Shown here: one piece after another, positions 1-9,750 of the stretch
Position numbering within the stretch: the stretch's first letter is position 1
Layout: the number at the start of each line of letters is the position of its first letter
Assembly (NCBI RefSeq): GCF_001612635.1
Contig: NZ_BDAV01000001.1
Coordinates: 162,227-226,226 of the forward strand
Reading direction: 5' to 3'
Length of the DNA stretch: 64,000 nucleotides
Source: Nocardia africana NBRC 100379
GTDB lineage: Bacteria; Actinomycetota; Actinomycetes; Mycobacteriales; Mycobacteriaceae
Position numbers and translations under genes: made by a program
The notes under the pieces: generated by a model
Seen by the model: only the letters and a program-made list of their open reading frames with translations
What the model was told of the DNA's origin: nothing
The model's database searches: none

Positions 1-277
1 AGGCGATGGCGATCGCCTTGCAGAAGGTGACCAGACCGTCCAGGTCGTCCCCCGCGGTACGCCAGAACTGCTGGATGGATTCGTGGGTCCGGCCGTCGAT
101 GCGGGCGAGAATCGCGGTGGTGACGGCGTCGCCTTCCGCACGGATCTGCGACAGCGTGTCGCCCATGTGTTCCCAGTGGTCGGCCATCCGCAGCAGGGCG
201 GTTTCGTCGGCCTTGGGCCACTCGCAGGCGACGAGGGCGGCGACCGGCTTCAGATAGTCGGGGATCTCGATGCCCAT
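1..277 (-). CDS. Type VII polymorphic toxin, WXG100-like (CpnT-type) N-terminal domain, partial
   Basis: Only the first 92 codons are present; the gene continues off the left edge, so its C-terminal effector domain cannot be seen. The start is the ATG at 277, 3 bp after the stop of the upstream gene. The protein opens MGIEIPDYLKPV and is helical, with Trp in CEWPKADE and QFWRTAGDD. This resembles the WXG100-like N-terminal domain of large secreted actinobacterial toxins such as mycobacterial CpnT. In that family the domain targets the protein to an ESX system and the toxic domain sits at the far C-terminus. The two genes upstream in the same transcription unit encode a WXG100-like protein and a YbaB-like protein, a usual arrangement for such toxins. 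The family call is fairly secure; the toxin activity is unknown. Confidence 0.6.
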   Translation of the reverse strand, partial: MGIEIPDYLKPVAALVACEWPKADETALLRMADHWEHMGDTLSQIRAEGDAVTTAILARIDGRTHESIQQFWRTAGDDLDGLVTFCKAIAIA

Positions 278-280
278 CGC

Positions 281-640
281 TTACGCTTTCCCCCTGTTGA
301 TGCCGTTCTTCTCGATGGTGTCGCGGACCTTGTCGAGCACCCCGGCGAGTCCCTCGTCGGCGGCCTCGAGCGTGTCGGCGGCAGCGCCGGACGACTCCTC
401 CAGATGTGCGAACATCAGCGCCGCCTTCGCTATGTCCTGTAGCGCCTGTTCGGCTTTCGGTAGATAGTTCTGCGCGAACGCGGAACCGAAGATGTCGTCT
501 CCCCATGCGCCGGTGACCTCACCCAGGTCGACCGTGAGATTCTTCAGATCCTGCTCGAGCTGTTTGCCGAGTTGGCCCAGACGCGGTGCGTGCCGCCGGA
601 ATTCGTCGAGCTCGATGCGAAACTCGTTGCCGCTGGTCAT
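281..640 (-). CDS. WXG100-like type VII secretion small protein
   Basis: This is a 119-residue all-helical protein with a WxG-like turn (GAWGDD, W46-G47) between two predicted helices, the hallmark of ESX/WXG100 small secreted proteins. Such proteins usually dimerise with a neighbouring WXG100 domain to form the ESX export signal. The partner here is probably the toxin-type gene that starts 3 bp downstream. The start is the ATG at 640, preceded by the stop of the YbaB-like gene 7 bp upstream, so the three genes look like one operon. The sequence is a little longer than a classic 100-residue EsxA. No signal peptide or membrane segment is visible, as expected for this route. Confidence 0.6.
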   Translation of the reverse strand: MTSGNEFRIELDEFRRHAPRLGQLGKQLEQDLKNLTVDLGEVTGAWGDDIFGSAFAQNYLPKAEQALQDIAKAALMFAHLEESSGAAADTLEAADEGLAGVLDKVRDTIEKNGINRGKA

Positions 641-647
641 TTCCGGC

Positions 648-1157
648 TCACCAACCCTTCCAGTGCGGACCGTTGTCCTCGTCGTCGTCCGCGACACGCG
701 GCGGCTCCGCGGCCGGTTCCGGGTCGGCCGCCGGCTGCGGTGGCGGCGGCAGGATGCCGCCCACGACGCGCTCCAGGTCCAGATCCTCGCCGAGCGGATT
801 CGTGATGTGGAAGCGCTTCTCCTCGGCGAGGATCGGGGCCATCGCCGCACCGACCTCCGACTTCGCCGCGCGGGCGGCGGCCTGTGCCGCCTCGGTGATG
901 GCGGCGCCGAGTTTCTCCGGGGTCGTGCGTTTGAACGCGGCAGGGTCGACCCACACCCCGATCGGGATGCCCGCCGAATTGCTGGTGACGCGGATCAGAT
1001 TGTCCGATGACCACCCTTCGGCGGTCGTGGCGGCCAAAGTGTCTCGGGCCGTGGCGATATCGCGCAGTTGATGCTCGTAGCTCTCGAGCATCGAATCGAC
1101 CTGTACCTGCAGGGCGTCGGTTCGCGCGCGCAGCTGATCGTAACCGGATGAATCCAC
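648..1157 (-). CDS. YbaB/EbfC-family-like ESX-associated protein
   Basis: This 169-residue protein starts at GTG 1157. Residues 1-110 show the YbaB/EbfC pattern: an N-terminal coiled segment (DQLRARTDALQVQVDSML), then strands around a short V-x-V-x-P turn, and a helix rich in A and E. The last 40 residues are an acidic, proline-rich tail (PPPPQPAADPEPAAEPP). Actinobacteria place expanded YbaB-like genes beside type VII substrates. They are nominally nucleoid-associated, but their role in this setting is not established and could be that of a chaperone or adaptor. It is the first gene of the leftward toxin operon and lies about 95 bp from a divergent gene of the same broad family. Confidence 0.5.
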   Translation of the reverse strand: MDSSGYDQLRARTDALQVQVDSMLESYEHQLRDIATARDTLAATTAEGWSSDNLIRVTSNSAGIPIGVWVDPAAFKRTTPEKLGAAITEAAQAAARAAKSEVGAAMAPILAEEKRFHITNPLGEDLDLERVVGGILPPPPQPAADPEPAAEPPRVADDDEDNGPHWKGW

Positions 1158-1252
1158 TGGTTCCCCTCAATCGGACTTGTCGCGTCCTGTACTCCGACGC
1201 ATCGGATCGGTTGCCGGTTCCAGCGCCCGGCAAACCTGTCCGTTGTGTCAGG

Positions 1253-1693
1253 ATGGTCCCCGTGGATCCGAACGACCCGGACGGCGCCGCCGATCAGCTG
1301 ACGGCCTGGGCCGACGACCTCGAGCACAAGGCCGAGCAGTACCGGGAACTGCACGACCGGATGTCGAGTCTGAGCGTCACCGAAACCTCACGAGGCGGCA
1401 TCGCGGTGACGGTGGACGCCCAGGGAATCCCCACCGATATCCGCTTCGCCGAGTCCGTTCGCGGCACCGAACCCGCCGCGCTGTCCGCTGAGCTGATGCG
1501 CACCCTGCAGCGCGCCCAGGTGCGGATGCGCGAGCAGATCGCGGCCACGGTGCACGAGACGGTCGGCGACGACGAAGCGGGGGCGAACATCATCGGCCGT
1601 TATGCCGAGCGGTTCCCCGATCCCGAGGAGACCGAGCCGGACTTCGGCCCCGATGCGGACGGTTCGCCGCCGAGACAGCCAGGCGGACAGTAA
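1253..1693 (+). CDS. YbaB/EbfC-family DNA-binding-like protein
   Basis: This 146-residue protein has the YbaB/EbfC layout: an N-terminal helix (AADQLTAWADDLEHKAEQY), a three-strand sheet carrying GIAVTVDAQGIPTDIRF, then a long helix with LMRTLQRAQVRMREQI. The family binds DNA as dimers. It ends in a polar acidic tail. ATG 1253 was chosen, but GTG 1262 (VDPNDPDG) is also plausible because an AGG lies about 10 nt upstream of it. It is transcribed away from the toxin operon, so the gap 1158-1252 must carry two divergent promoters. In Nocardia such genes commonly sit beside ESX substrates, which supports a shared origin with the leftward unit. Confidence 0.6.
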   Translation: MVPVDPNDPDGAADQLTAWADDLEHKAEQYRELHDRMSSLSVTETSRGGIAVTVDAQGIPTDIRFAESVRGTEPAALSAELMRTLQRAQVRMREQIAATVHETVGDDEAGANIIGRYAERFPDPEETEPDFGPDADGSPPRQPGGQ

Positions 1694-1714
1694 CTTTCGG
1701 CCCGACGGGACGCC

Positions 1715-2728
1715 TCACCGCTTCCGGCGCGCGATACCGATCATCGAACCCAGCGCCGCGCCCACGCCGAACAGGGCCAGGCCCGTGCTCGCCGACATGC
1801 CCGCGTGCATCCGCGGCTCGATCACCGCGGGTCCCGGCGCGGGGATCTCGGCCTCCACCTCGTTCTCCCGGGCGGTGGCCGCCCAGGCGGTGGCGAACAG
1901 GATGATGCGGGCGGTGATGTAGGCGAAGACCATCAGACCGATGATCGAGCCGAAGGCGACGCCCGCGGGGCTGGTGAGCACCTTCTGCAGGTAGAACGAG
2001 GCCACCTGCTTCCAGATCTCGAACGCGATCGCGGCGATGAACGCCGCGCGCACGGCGCTGCGGAAGGTCACCGGCTGGCGGGGTAGCCGGGCGATGATCC
2101 ACACGAACACCGCCCAGGACGCGAGCACCGCGAGGACCAGCGTCAGCAATCGCAACAGCCACGAGACACCCGGCGCCTTGTCGAGACCGACGCTTTCCAG
2201 CACCTGCAGCGCCAGCCCGCTGGACGACAGCGCGGACAAGCCCAGCGACACCACCATCGCGACACCGAGTCCGGCCAGGGCCAGCAGGTCCGACAGTTTG
2301 GTCTTGAGCCAATTGCCTTCGTGCGCGGGCTGTTCCCACTGTTCGGTCAGGGCGGCGCGCAGGTTGGCCATCCAGCCCAGTCCGCTGTAGGCGGCGATGA
2401 ACAGACCGATGATGCCCACACTGGTCCGGGACTTGATGGCCTGGTCGATCAGATCGTTGACCTGGCCGCCGAACGAGCCCGGGATGTTCTCGACGATCTT
2501 GTCGCGCAACTCGTCGAGCAGGTGCGGATCGCGGGCGAGGACGAATCCGGCGACCGCGAAGGCGACCATCAGCAGCGGAAACAGTGACAGCACGGTGAAG
2601 TATGTGATGCCGGCCGCGAAGTAGTCGCCACGCTGGCGCTGGTAGCTGCCGCCGGCGCGGACGGCGTGGTCCAGCCACGGCCGTGCTCGCACCTCACGTT
2701 GGATCCGCGCCTTCAGCTTGTCGAGCAC
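1715..2728 (-). CDS. yhjD: YihY/BrkB-family inner membrane protein YhjD
   Basis: This 337-residue integral membrane protein has about six hydrophobic helices after a basic N-terminus. The early GDYFAAGITYFTVLSLFPLL segment is the diagnostic start of the YihY/BrkB family, and the C-terminal tail is short and basic (ARRKR). In E. coli, YhjD has been linked to LPS/lipid IVA transport and BrkB-like proteins to serum resistance; the actinobacterial role is not settled. The start is GTG 2728 behind GGGAGGAC. It lies 50 bp downstream of trpS on the same strand, the pairing seen in mycobacteria (Rv3335c-Rv3336c), so co-transcription is likely. The 21-bp gap to the convergent gene at 1693 holds no clear hairpin. 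Confidence 0.8.
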   Translation of the reverse strand: MLDKLKARIQREVRARPWLDHAVRAGGSYQRQRGDYFAAGITYFTVLSLFPLLMVAFAVAGFVLARDPHLLDELRDKIVENIPGSFGGQVNDLIDQAIKSRTSVGIIGLFIAAYSGLGWMANLRAALTEQWEQPAHEGNWLKTKLSDLLALAGLGVAMVVSLGLSALSSSGLALQVLESVGLDKAPGVSWLLRLLTLVLAVLASWAVFVWIIARLPRQPVTFRSAVRAAFIAAIAFEIWKQVASFYLQKVLTSPAGVAFGSIIGLMVFAYITARIILFATAWAATARENEVEAEIPAPGPAVIEPRMHAGMSASTGLALFGVGAALGSMIGIARRKR

Positions 2729-2778
2729 CTGTCCTCCCGAACCTGTTCAACGCAACACACGGCCTCGCGCGGCGCAGA

Positions 2779-4793
<2,015 letters not shown>

Positions 4794-4813
4794 CGTCGCC
4801 CTCCTCGCATGGA

Positions 4814-4837
4814 ATCTGGCAATAGCATCCACCAGAA
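4814..4837. promoter_or_regulatory. TetR operator copy 1 (imperfect palindrome)
   Basis: The half-sites TCTGG (4815-4819) and CCAGA (4832-4836) are separated by exactly 12 bp, the same geometry as the second site at 4845-4868. It lies 21 bp upstream of the MpaB-family gene and is probably bound by the divergent TetR regulator. Confidence 0.65.
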
Positions 4838-4844
4838 ACCCTCG

Positions 4845-4868
4845 TTCTGGCAAGAGTCCATGCCAGAA
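4845..4868. promoter_or_regulatory. TetR operator copy 2 (perfect 8-bp palindrome)
   Basis: TTCTGGCA (4845-4852) and TGCCAGAA (4861-4868) form a perfect inverted repeat with an 8-bp spacer, which also reads TCTGG-N12-CCAGA. Its centre is about 31 bp, or three helical turns, from copy 1. This would place two TetR dimers on the same DNA face. It overlaps the likely tetR promoter, so autoregulation is expected. Confidence 0.75.
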
Positions 4869-4892
4869 ATGCGTCCGTGCCACAATCGGACC

Positions 4893-5534
4893 GTGACGGC
4901 ACAGCGGACCTATGGCGGTATCTCGGCCGCCGAACGGCGCGCGGGCCGGCGTGCCGCGCTGCTCGACGCGGCTCTCGAGATCATCGGCACCCAGGGCGTG
5001 GACAAGTTGACGGTCGCCGGGCTGTGCGCCCAGGCCGGGTTGAACGAGCGCTACTACTACGAACAGTTCACCGGCCGCGACGCGGTGCTCACCGCGCTGT
5101 TCGACGGCATCGCCGAGGAACTCGCGAACGCCATCGTGCGGGCGCTGCAGGAGGTGGCAGGTGGCTCCGATACGCGCACGATGGCGCACGCCGCCGTCGC
5201 GGCCGGTATCCACGTGCTGACCGACGATCCGCGCAAGGCCCAGGTCGCGCTCGCGGTGAGTGCCTCCACGCCGGAGCTGCGCTCCCGCACGCTGCAAACG
5301 ATCGCCTCGTTCGCGAATCTGGTCGCCGCGCGCGGCATCGACTTCTACGGCCTCGGCACGCCCACGCCCGACCCGGCGATCGGTTTCCGCGCGACCTACC
5401 TGGTGGGCGGGCTGGTGCAGACACTCACCAGCTGGTTGCAGGGCGATATCGATATGACGCGGGAACAGCTCATCGACGAGACGACCGACGTGTTCGTCCT
5501 CCTCGGCGAGGACCTCGCACAGCGCCTCCGCTGA
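4893..5534 (+). CDS. TetR-family transcriptional regulator
   Basis: This is a 213-residue TetR/AcrR repressor. The N-terminal helix-turn-helix is at residues 38-60 (LTVAGLCAQAGLNERYYYEQF), and the rest is an all-helical ligand-binding domain. GTG 4893 was chosen because it places the HTH at the usual distance from the N-terminus. The upstream frame is open but antisense to the neighbour. It is divergent from the MpaB-family gene, with two matching operators between them, so it most likely represses that gene and itself. The inducer is unknown. Its 3' end is 7 bp from the convergent barstar gene. Confidence 0.85.
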   Translation: MTAQRTYGGISAAERRAGRRAALLDAALEIIGTQGVDKLTVAGLCAQAGLNERYYYEQFTGRDAVLTALFDGIAEELANAIVRALQEVAGGSDTRTMAHAAVAAGIHVLTDDPRKAQVALAVSASTPELRSRTLQTIASFANLVAARGIDFYGLGTPTPDPAIGFRATYLVGGLVQTLTSWLQGDIDMTREQLIDETTDVFVLLGEDLAQRLR

Positions 5535-5541
5535 AAGGACC

Positions 5542-6060
5542 TCACGCCGGGTCGGCCATGGTGAGCTCGACCGGCGACAGCACCGCCGGATGCTGCTGCA
5601 GCACCACCCGGAAGACCGTGCCGTGCACGGCCCAGTATTCGGCCGCCCGAGTCATCGCGTCGGCGAACCATTCCAGATCTTCGCGCTGGTCGGCCAGCAA
5701 CTCGCTCGAATCACGGATCACGACAACGTATCCCGGCGCTTCGCCGACGAATTCGTCCAGGTCGCGCAGACATTCGTCGAACGCGTCGCGGTTGTCGCCG
5801 AAATAGTAGGGAAACTGCAGGGCGGCGGCGAATTCGTCGAAGACTCCGGCGGTGGTGCGCATCTTCGTGCCCCGGACCTCGCGGGCGATATACCCGTCGG
5901 GGACCTGGAATCGCACCCCGCTGAACGGTCCGGCGCCGACATCGAGGGCACCGAGGACCGGCCCCGTCGCGGCCCGGTGGGCGTTGTGCCGCGCCGCGAT
6001 CGCGTCGGAGCCGGATGCCGGCGGGGCCAGGAATTGCGACAACGACATGGTTTCGGCCAT
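5542..6060 (-). CDS. Barstar-family ribonuclease inhibitor
   Basis: This 172-residue protein has a barstar domain in its C-terminal two thirds. The domain runs from the strand-helix (GTKMRTTAGVFDEFAAALQFPYYFG) through DNRDAFDECLRDLDEF to VVIRDSSEL. Barstar binds the active site of barnase-type RNases and neutralises them in the cytoplasm. It is longer than the roughly 90-residue B. amyloliquefaciens protein, with about 55 extra N-terminal residues. The start ATG (6058-6060) overlaps the stop of the RNase gene as TGATG, so inhibitor and enzyme are translationally coupled. MSLSQFL, four codons later, is an alternative start. It lies immediately downstream of its cognate RNase gene. Confidence 0.85.
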   Translation of the reverse strand: MAETMSLSQFLAPPASGSDAIAARHNAHRAATGPVLGALDVGAGPFSGVRFQVPDGYIAREVRGTKMRTTAGVFDEFAAALQFPYYFGDNRDAFDECLRDLDEFVGEAPGYVVVIRDSSELLADQREDLEWFADAMTRAAEYWAVHGTVFRVVLQQHPAVLSPVELTMADPA

Positions 6061-6572
6061 CAGCGCATCCTCGTGAAGGTCTGGTAGTGGTCGCCGGTGT
6101 AGTACGCCGACCCGTCGCTGCCGGTCACGATGCGTTCGGCGTCCCGGGTCTGGCCGCGTTGCTTCGGGTTGACGTCCCATTCCTGATATGTGATCGCCTT
6201 CCCGCTCGAGTCGGTCTTCGGCAGGGTCCCCGCGCGGTTCATCCACTGATCGCCGCCCTTGGTGCCCGGCGCGTTCGCCGAACCGGGCCAGCGTCCGGCG
6301 TCGATCTCGGCGAGAGTGGCGTAGGCGCGATCGGGCACGCCCGGCGCCCGGGTCGCCGACGCGGCGGGGGTGGCGCCGTTTCCGGGCGCGGGCTTGGCGG
6401 ACTGGGTGGTGGACTGCGCGGCCTTGGTGGAGTGCACGGTCGCCGCCACCGAACTCGCGGTGTCGTGGCTGGTGGAACCGCCGCGCAGGCCCAGGACGCC
6501 GGCCACGATCGCCGCGATCACCAGCCCACCCAGAACCATCAGGATGCGAATTCTCTTGTCGGACATGTTCAT
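6060..6572 (-). CDS. Membrane-anchored or secreted guanyl-specific ribonuclease (barnase/N1 family)
   Basis: This 170-residue protein has an N-terminal hydrophobic segment (residues 8-28), a Ser/Thr/Ala/Pro-rich linker to about residue 80, and a C-terminal barnase-like catalytic domain. The active-site residues are all in place: E131 (YQEWDV), R143 and R147 (TRDAERIV) and H162 (GDHYQTFT). By family knowledge it would cleave RNA after G. The hydrophobic segment has no signal-peptidase Cys, so it may be an uncleaved anchor or a cleaved signal. Start ATG 6572 was chosen, with ATG 6566 as the alternative. The barstar gene overlaps its stop codon, which fits a self-protected RNase used in competition or RNA scavenging. 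Confidence 0.85.
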   Translation of the reverse strand: MNMSDKRIRILMVLGGLVIAAIVAGVLGLRGGSTSHDTASSVAATVHSTKAAQSTTQSAKPAPGNGATPAASATRAPGVPDRAYATLAEIDAGRWPGSANAPGTKGGDQWMNRAGTLPKTDSSGKAITYQEWDVNPKQRGQTRDAERIVTGSDGSAYYTGDHYQTFTRMR

Positions 6573-6676
6573 CGGTGCCTGTTCATCGGTGCTGCCGGAC
6601 TTGCGGAAGTCCCGTCCACGCTGACGGGGGACGCGGTGCGGAACCGATGTTCCCACCGCAAGGGGTCGATCAGGGT

Positions 6677-7465
6677 TCAGCGGTATTGGACTGTGACCGG
6701 AGCGTGGTCCGACCAGCGCAGCGCGTATTCGGGCGCGCGCTCGACGACGGCCTGCTTCGCGCGGCCGGCGATCGCACCGCGCGCGAGATGGTAATCGATC
6801 CTCCACCCGGCGTCGTTGTCGTAGGCGCGGCCGCGATACGACCACCAGCTGTAGGGGCCGGCCACGCCCGGATGGAGTTGGCGGACCACGTCGACATAGC
6901 CCGCGGCCAGCATCTCGTCGATCCACGCCCGCTCCCCCGGCAGGAAGCCGGAGTTCTTGACGTTGCCCTTCCAATTCTTGATGTCGAGTTCGGTGTGCGC
7001 AACGTTCCAGTCGCCGCAGATCACGAAATCGCGGGTCTGCGCCTTCATATGCGCGCCCAGTTCGCCGAGGAAACGATATTTCTCGTCCTGCATGGGAGTG
7101 TCGGCCTCACCGGTGTGCACGTACACGCTCGCGACGGTGACGTCGTCGAAATCGGCCTCCACGTAACGGCCGACGCCGTCGAATTCGCTGCTGCCGAAGC
7201 CGATCCGCACCCGCGTGGGCTCGCGGCGCGACAGTATTCCCACCCCGGCGCGACCCTTGGCGCCCGGCTCGGCGTGGGCGAGGAACCACCCGGCGTCGAG
7301 GACCGGCGCCAGCGCCTTGCGAGTCTGCTCATCGGTCGCCCGGGTCTCCTGCAGGCAGATGATGTCGGCCTCGGTCACTGCGAGCCATTCGAGCATCCCC
7401 TTCCCGGTCTTGCCGGTAGCTGCGCGTATGCCGTTGACGTTGACGGAACTGATGATGCTGGCCAC
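6677..7465 (-). CDS. xthA: Exodeoxyribonuclease III
   Basis: This 262-residue member of the exonuclease-endonuclease-phosphatase family nicks abasic sites and removes 3'-blocking groups in base-excision repair. Visible motifs in order are VNVNGIRAA near the N-terminus, the metal ligand Glu in CLQETRA, GDWNVAHTELD with the catalytic Asp and Asn, and the C-terminal SDHAPV with the active-site Asp and His. The start is GTG 7465. It ends about 100 bp upstream of the RNase gene on the same strand and is divergent from an alpha/beta hydrolase over 92 bp. Nothing suggests SOS control here. Confidence 0.93.
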   Translation of the reverse strand: MASIISSVNVNGIRAATGKTGKGMLEWLAVTEADIICLQETRATDEQTRKALAPVLDAGWFLAHAEPGAKGRAGVGILSRREPTRVRIGFGSSEFDGVGRYVEADFDDVTVASVYVHTGEADTPMQDEKYRFLGELGAHMKAQTRDFVICGDWNVAHTELDIKNWKGNVKNSGFLPGERAWIDEMLAAGYVDVVRQLHPGVAGPYSWWSYRGRAYDNDAGWRIDYHLARGAIAGRAKQAVVERAPEYALRWSDHAPVTVQYR

Positions 7466-7557
7466 TCATCGACCGTACAATGCGGGAATCAACCCGTCCT
7501 CGCGGACATCGCGGCCACGCCGAGCAGGCCGCCACCGATTCGGAAGGGGTGACGACG

Positions 7558-8412
7558 ATGACGTCCGGCACCACCCAACCCGCCACCTCCCTTGCGCCGA
7601 TGAAAGCCCTGCACACCGGATCGGGCGATCCACTGCTGCTGTTGCACGGTTTCCTGATGTCGCCGCACTGCTGGGAAGACGTCGCGTCCCGATTGTCCGC
7701 TACTTGCGAGGTATTCGCTCCGGCCTTGGCCGGCCACTGGGGCGGCCCCGACCTCAGCGGCTGGTACATCGACGTCAATCTGCTCGCCGACCGAGTCGAG
7801 GAACAGCTCGACGAATTGGGTTGGCGCACCTGCCATATCGCGGGCAACTCACTCGGCGGCTGGGTCGGCTTCGAATTGGCCCGCCGCGGCCGGGCACGCA
7901 CGCTCACCGCCATCGCACCCGCCGGCGGGTGGCACAATCCGTCGCCGGCGCAGTTGCGGGTGGGGCTCGAGTTCCTGACGCTGCTGCCGATCGTCGAAAT
8001 CGGCAAGCGCCTGCCCGCCTGGATCCGGTTCAGCGCGCCGGTCCGGCGCGCCACCGCCATGCTGCTGAGCAAGAACGTCGCCGCGGCGCCGCGACGCGGA
8101 GTGGAAGCGGCGATCATGTCGGCGACTCATTGCGCGGCCATGCTGCCGCTGATCGTCAGCGGTATGCGGATGGCGGTTCTCGACGATCTGTCCACCGTAC
8201 GGACGCCGGTGCGCCTGCTGATGTGCGAATACGACCGGATCATCCCGAACCGCATGTACGCCAAGCGATTTCTGCGGGAACTGCCCGAGACGGCAGACCG
8301 CATCCTGGTGCACGGCGTGGGTCACGTCCCGATGCTGGAGGCTCCCGACCGCATCGCGACCCTCATCGCCGAGCACGTCTATGCCAGCCGCACGCGTCTG
8401 CGGGCGGTGTGA
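7558..8412 (+). CDS. Alpha/beta-fold hydrolase
   Basis: This 284-residue hydrolase has the oxyanion-hole motif LLLLHGF (residues 26-32), nucleophile S98 in AGNSLGG, a late acid in CEYDRI and the catalytic His in GVGHVPML. All triad members appear intact. ATG 7558 was chosen because AAGGGG lies about 8 nt upstream; GTG 7549 is an alternative. It sits alone between divergent xthA and a convergent acyl-CoA dehydrogenase and is followed directly by a strong hairpin terminator. The substrate is not predictable. Confidence 0.8.
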   Translation: MTSGTTQPATSLAPMKALHTGSGDPLLLLHGFLMSPHCWEDVASRLSATCEVFAPALAGHWGGPDLSGWYIDVNLLADRVEEQLDELGWRTCHIAGNSLGGWVGFELARRGRARTLTAIAPAGGWHNPSPAQLRVGLEFLTLLPIVEIGKRLPAWIRFSAPVRRATAMLLSKNVAAAPRRGVEAAIMSATHCAAMLPLIVSGMRMAVLDDLSTVRTPVRLLMCEYDRIIPNRMYAKRFLRELPETADRILVHGVGHVPMLEAPDRIATLIAEHVYASRTRLRAV

Positions 8413-8416
8413 GAAA

Positions 8417-8460
8417 GGCCGGCGGATCGGTTCGAACCCCTCGGCGCCGATCCGCCGGCC
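8417..8460. terminator. Bidirectional hairpin terminator
   Basis: A perfect 14-bp stem is formed by GGCCGGCGGATCGG (8417-8430) and its complement (8447-8460), with a 16-nt loop. It lies between convergent stop codons at 8412 and 8476. No U-tract is present, as is usual in actinobacteria. Confidence 0.8.
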
Positions 8461-8475
8461 GCCATCACAGGGCGA

Positions 8476-9732
8476 TCACCGGCCCAGGAGCCCCTTCGCG
8501 ATATGGGTGACCTGGATTTCGTTGCTGCCGGCGTAGATCATCAGCGATTTGGCGTCACGGGCGAGTTGTTCGACACGGTATTCCTGCATGTAGCCGTTAC
8601 CGCCGAACAGTTGCACGGCCTCCATCGCGACCTCGGTGGCCGCCTCCGAGCAGTACAGTTTGATCGCCGAGGCCTCGGCCAGGGTGGGCGGTTTCCCCGC
8701 GCGGGCGCGCTCGAGAGTGTTGAAGACCATGTTCTGCACGTTGATGCGGGCGATCTCCATCTTCGCGAGCTTGAGCTGCACGAGCTGGAAGCGGCCGATC
8801 TCCTGCCCCCACAGCATGCGAGTCTTGGCGTATTCCACACAGAGCCGGTGACATTCGTTGACGATGCCCAGCGCCATGAAGCCCACGCCCACCCGTTCGG
8901 CGACGAAACTCGTTCGCGCGCTTTCACGCCCGTCGCCGCCCTTGTGTTCCTCGGTCTCGCCGAGCAAGCGGTCCTTGCCCAATCGCACGTTGTCGAAGAA
9001 CAATTCGCCGGTGGGTGAGGAGTGCAACCCCATCTTCTTGAACGGTTTGCCCTGGGTGAAGCCCTCCATCCCCTTGTCGAGGACGAAGGTCAGCACCTTG
9101 CGATCGCGCTTGTCGGTGCCGTCGCCCTCGTCGAGTTTGGCGTAGACCACCACCACATCGGCGTAGGGACCGTTGGTGATGAACGTCTTCTGGCCGTTGA
9201 GGATGTAGTCCTCGCCGTCGCGCTTGACCGAGGTCTTCATGCCGCCGAAGGCATCCGAGCCCGAATCCGGCTCCGTGATGGCCCAGGCCGCCACCTTCTT
9301 CAAGGTCACGATATCGGCGAGCCAGCGTTCCTTCTGCGCGAGCGTGCCGCGCGACATGATGGTGGCCGCGCCGAGACCGATCGAGACACCCATCGCGGCG
9401 ACCAAACCCATGCTGACGCCGGACAATTCGCTGATCAGCACCGCCATCAACGACTGCTGTTCGCCGAACGGGTCGCCACCGGACCCGGGTTTCTTCTCGC
9501 GCTGTCCGGCCTCGTCCGGCGCGGCCTCGGCGGCCCGCTGCTTGGCGAGCATCTTCTCGATCGCCTCGGCACCCATGACGTCGATGCCGAACTCGCCGAA
9601 CAGCTTTCGCAGAATCGGATACGGCGGCATCTCACCGCTGTCGAGGGCGTCGAGATGCGGCCGGATCTCCTTGTCGATGAAGGCGCGCACGGCGGCGCGG
9701 ATCATCTCGTCGGTCTCGGACCATTCGAACAT
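8476..9732 (-). CDS. Acyl-CoA dehydrogenase, isovaleryl/long-chain-type base position
   Basis: This 418-residue FAD flavoprotein performs the alpha-beta dehydrogenation of an acyl-CoA. Family motifs are AITEPDSGSDAFGG (residues 151-164), GQKTFITNG, and FGGNGYMQEY near the end. At the position of the medium-chain catalytic base the motif is YAGSNEIQ, with Ala401 instead of Glu. A Glu occurs at 279 (FVAERVGVGF), where isovaleryl- and long-chain-CoA dehydrogenases keep their base, so activity is probably retained. Residues 64-95 are a polar low-complexity insert. It is the last gene of a five-gene operon, 18 bp after the SDR gene. Confidence 0.88.
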   Translation of the reverse strand: MFEWSETDEMIRAAVRAFIDKEIRPHLDALDSGEMPPYPILRKLFGEFGIDVMGAEAIEKMLAKQRAAEAAPDEAGQREKKPGSGGDPFGEQQSLMAVLISELSGVSMGLVAAMGVSIGLGAATIMSRGTLAQKERWLADIVTLKKVAAWAITEPDSGSDAFGGMKTSVKRDGEDYILNGQKTFITNGPYADVVVVYAKLDEGDGTDKRDRKVLTFVLDKGMEGFTQGKPFKKMGLHSSPTGELFFDNVRLGKDRLLGETEEHKGGDGRESARTSFVAERVGVGFMALGIVNECHRLCVEYAKTRMLWGQEIGRFQLVQLKLAKMEIARINVQNMVFNTLERARAGKPPTLAEASAIKLYCSEAATEVAMEAVQLFGGNGYMQEYRVEQLARDAKSLMIYAGSNEIQVTHIAKGLLGR

Positions 9733-9750
9733 CGTCGTTCTCCTCCAGCG

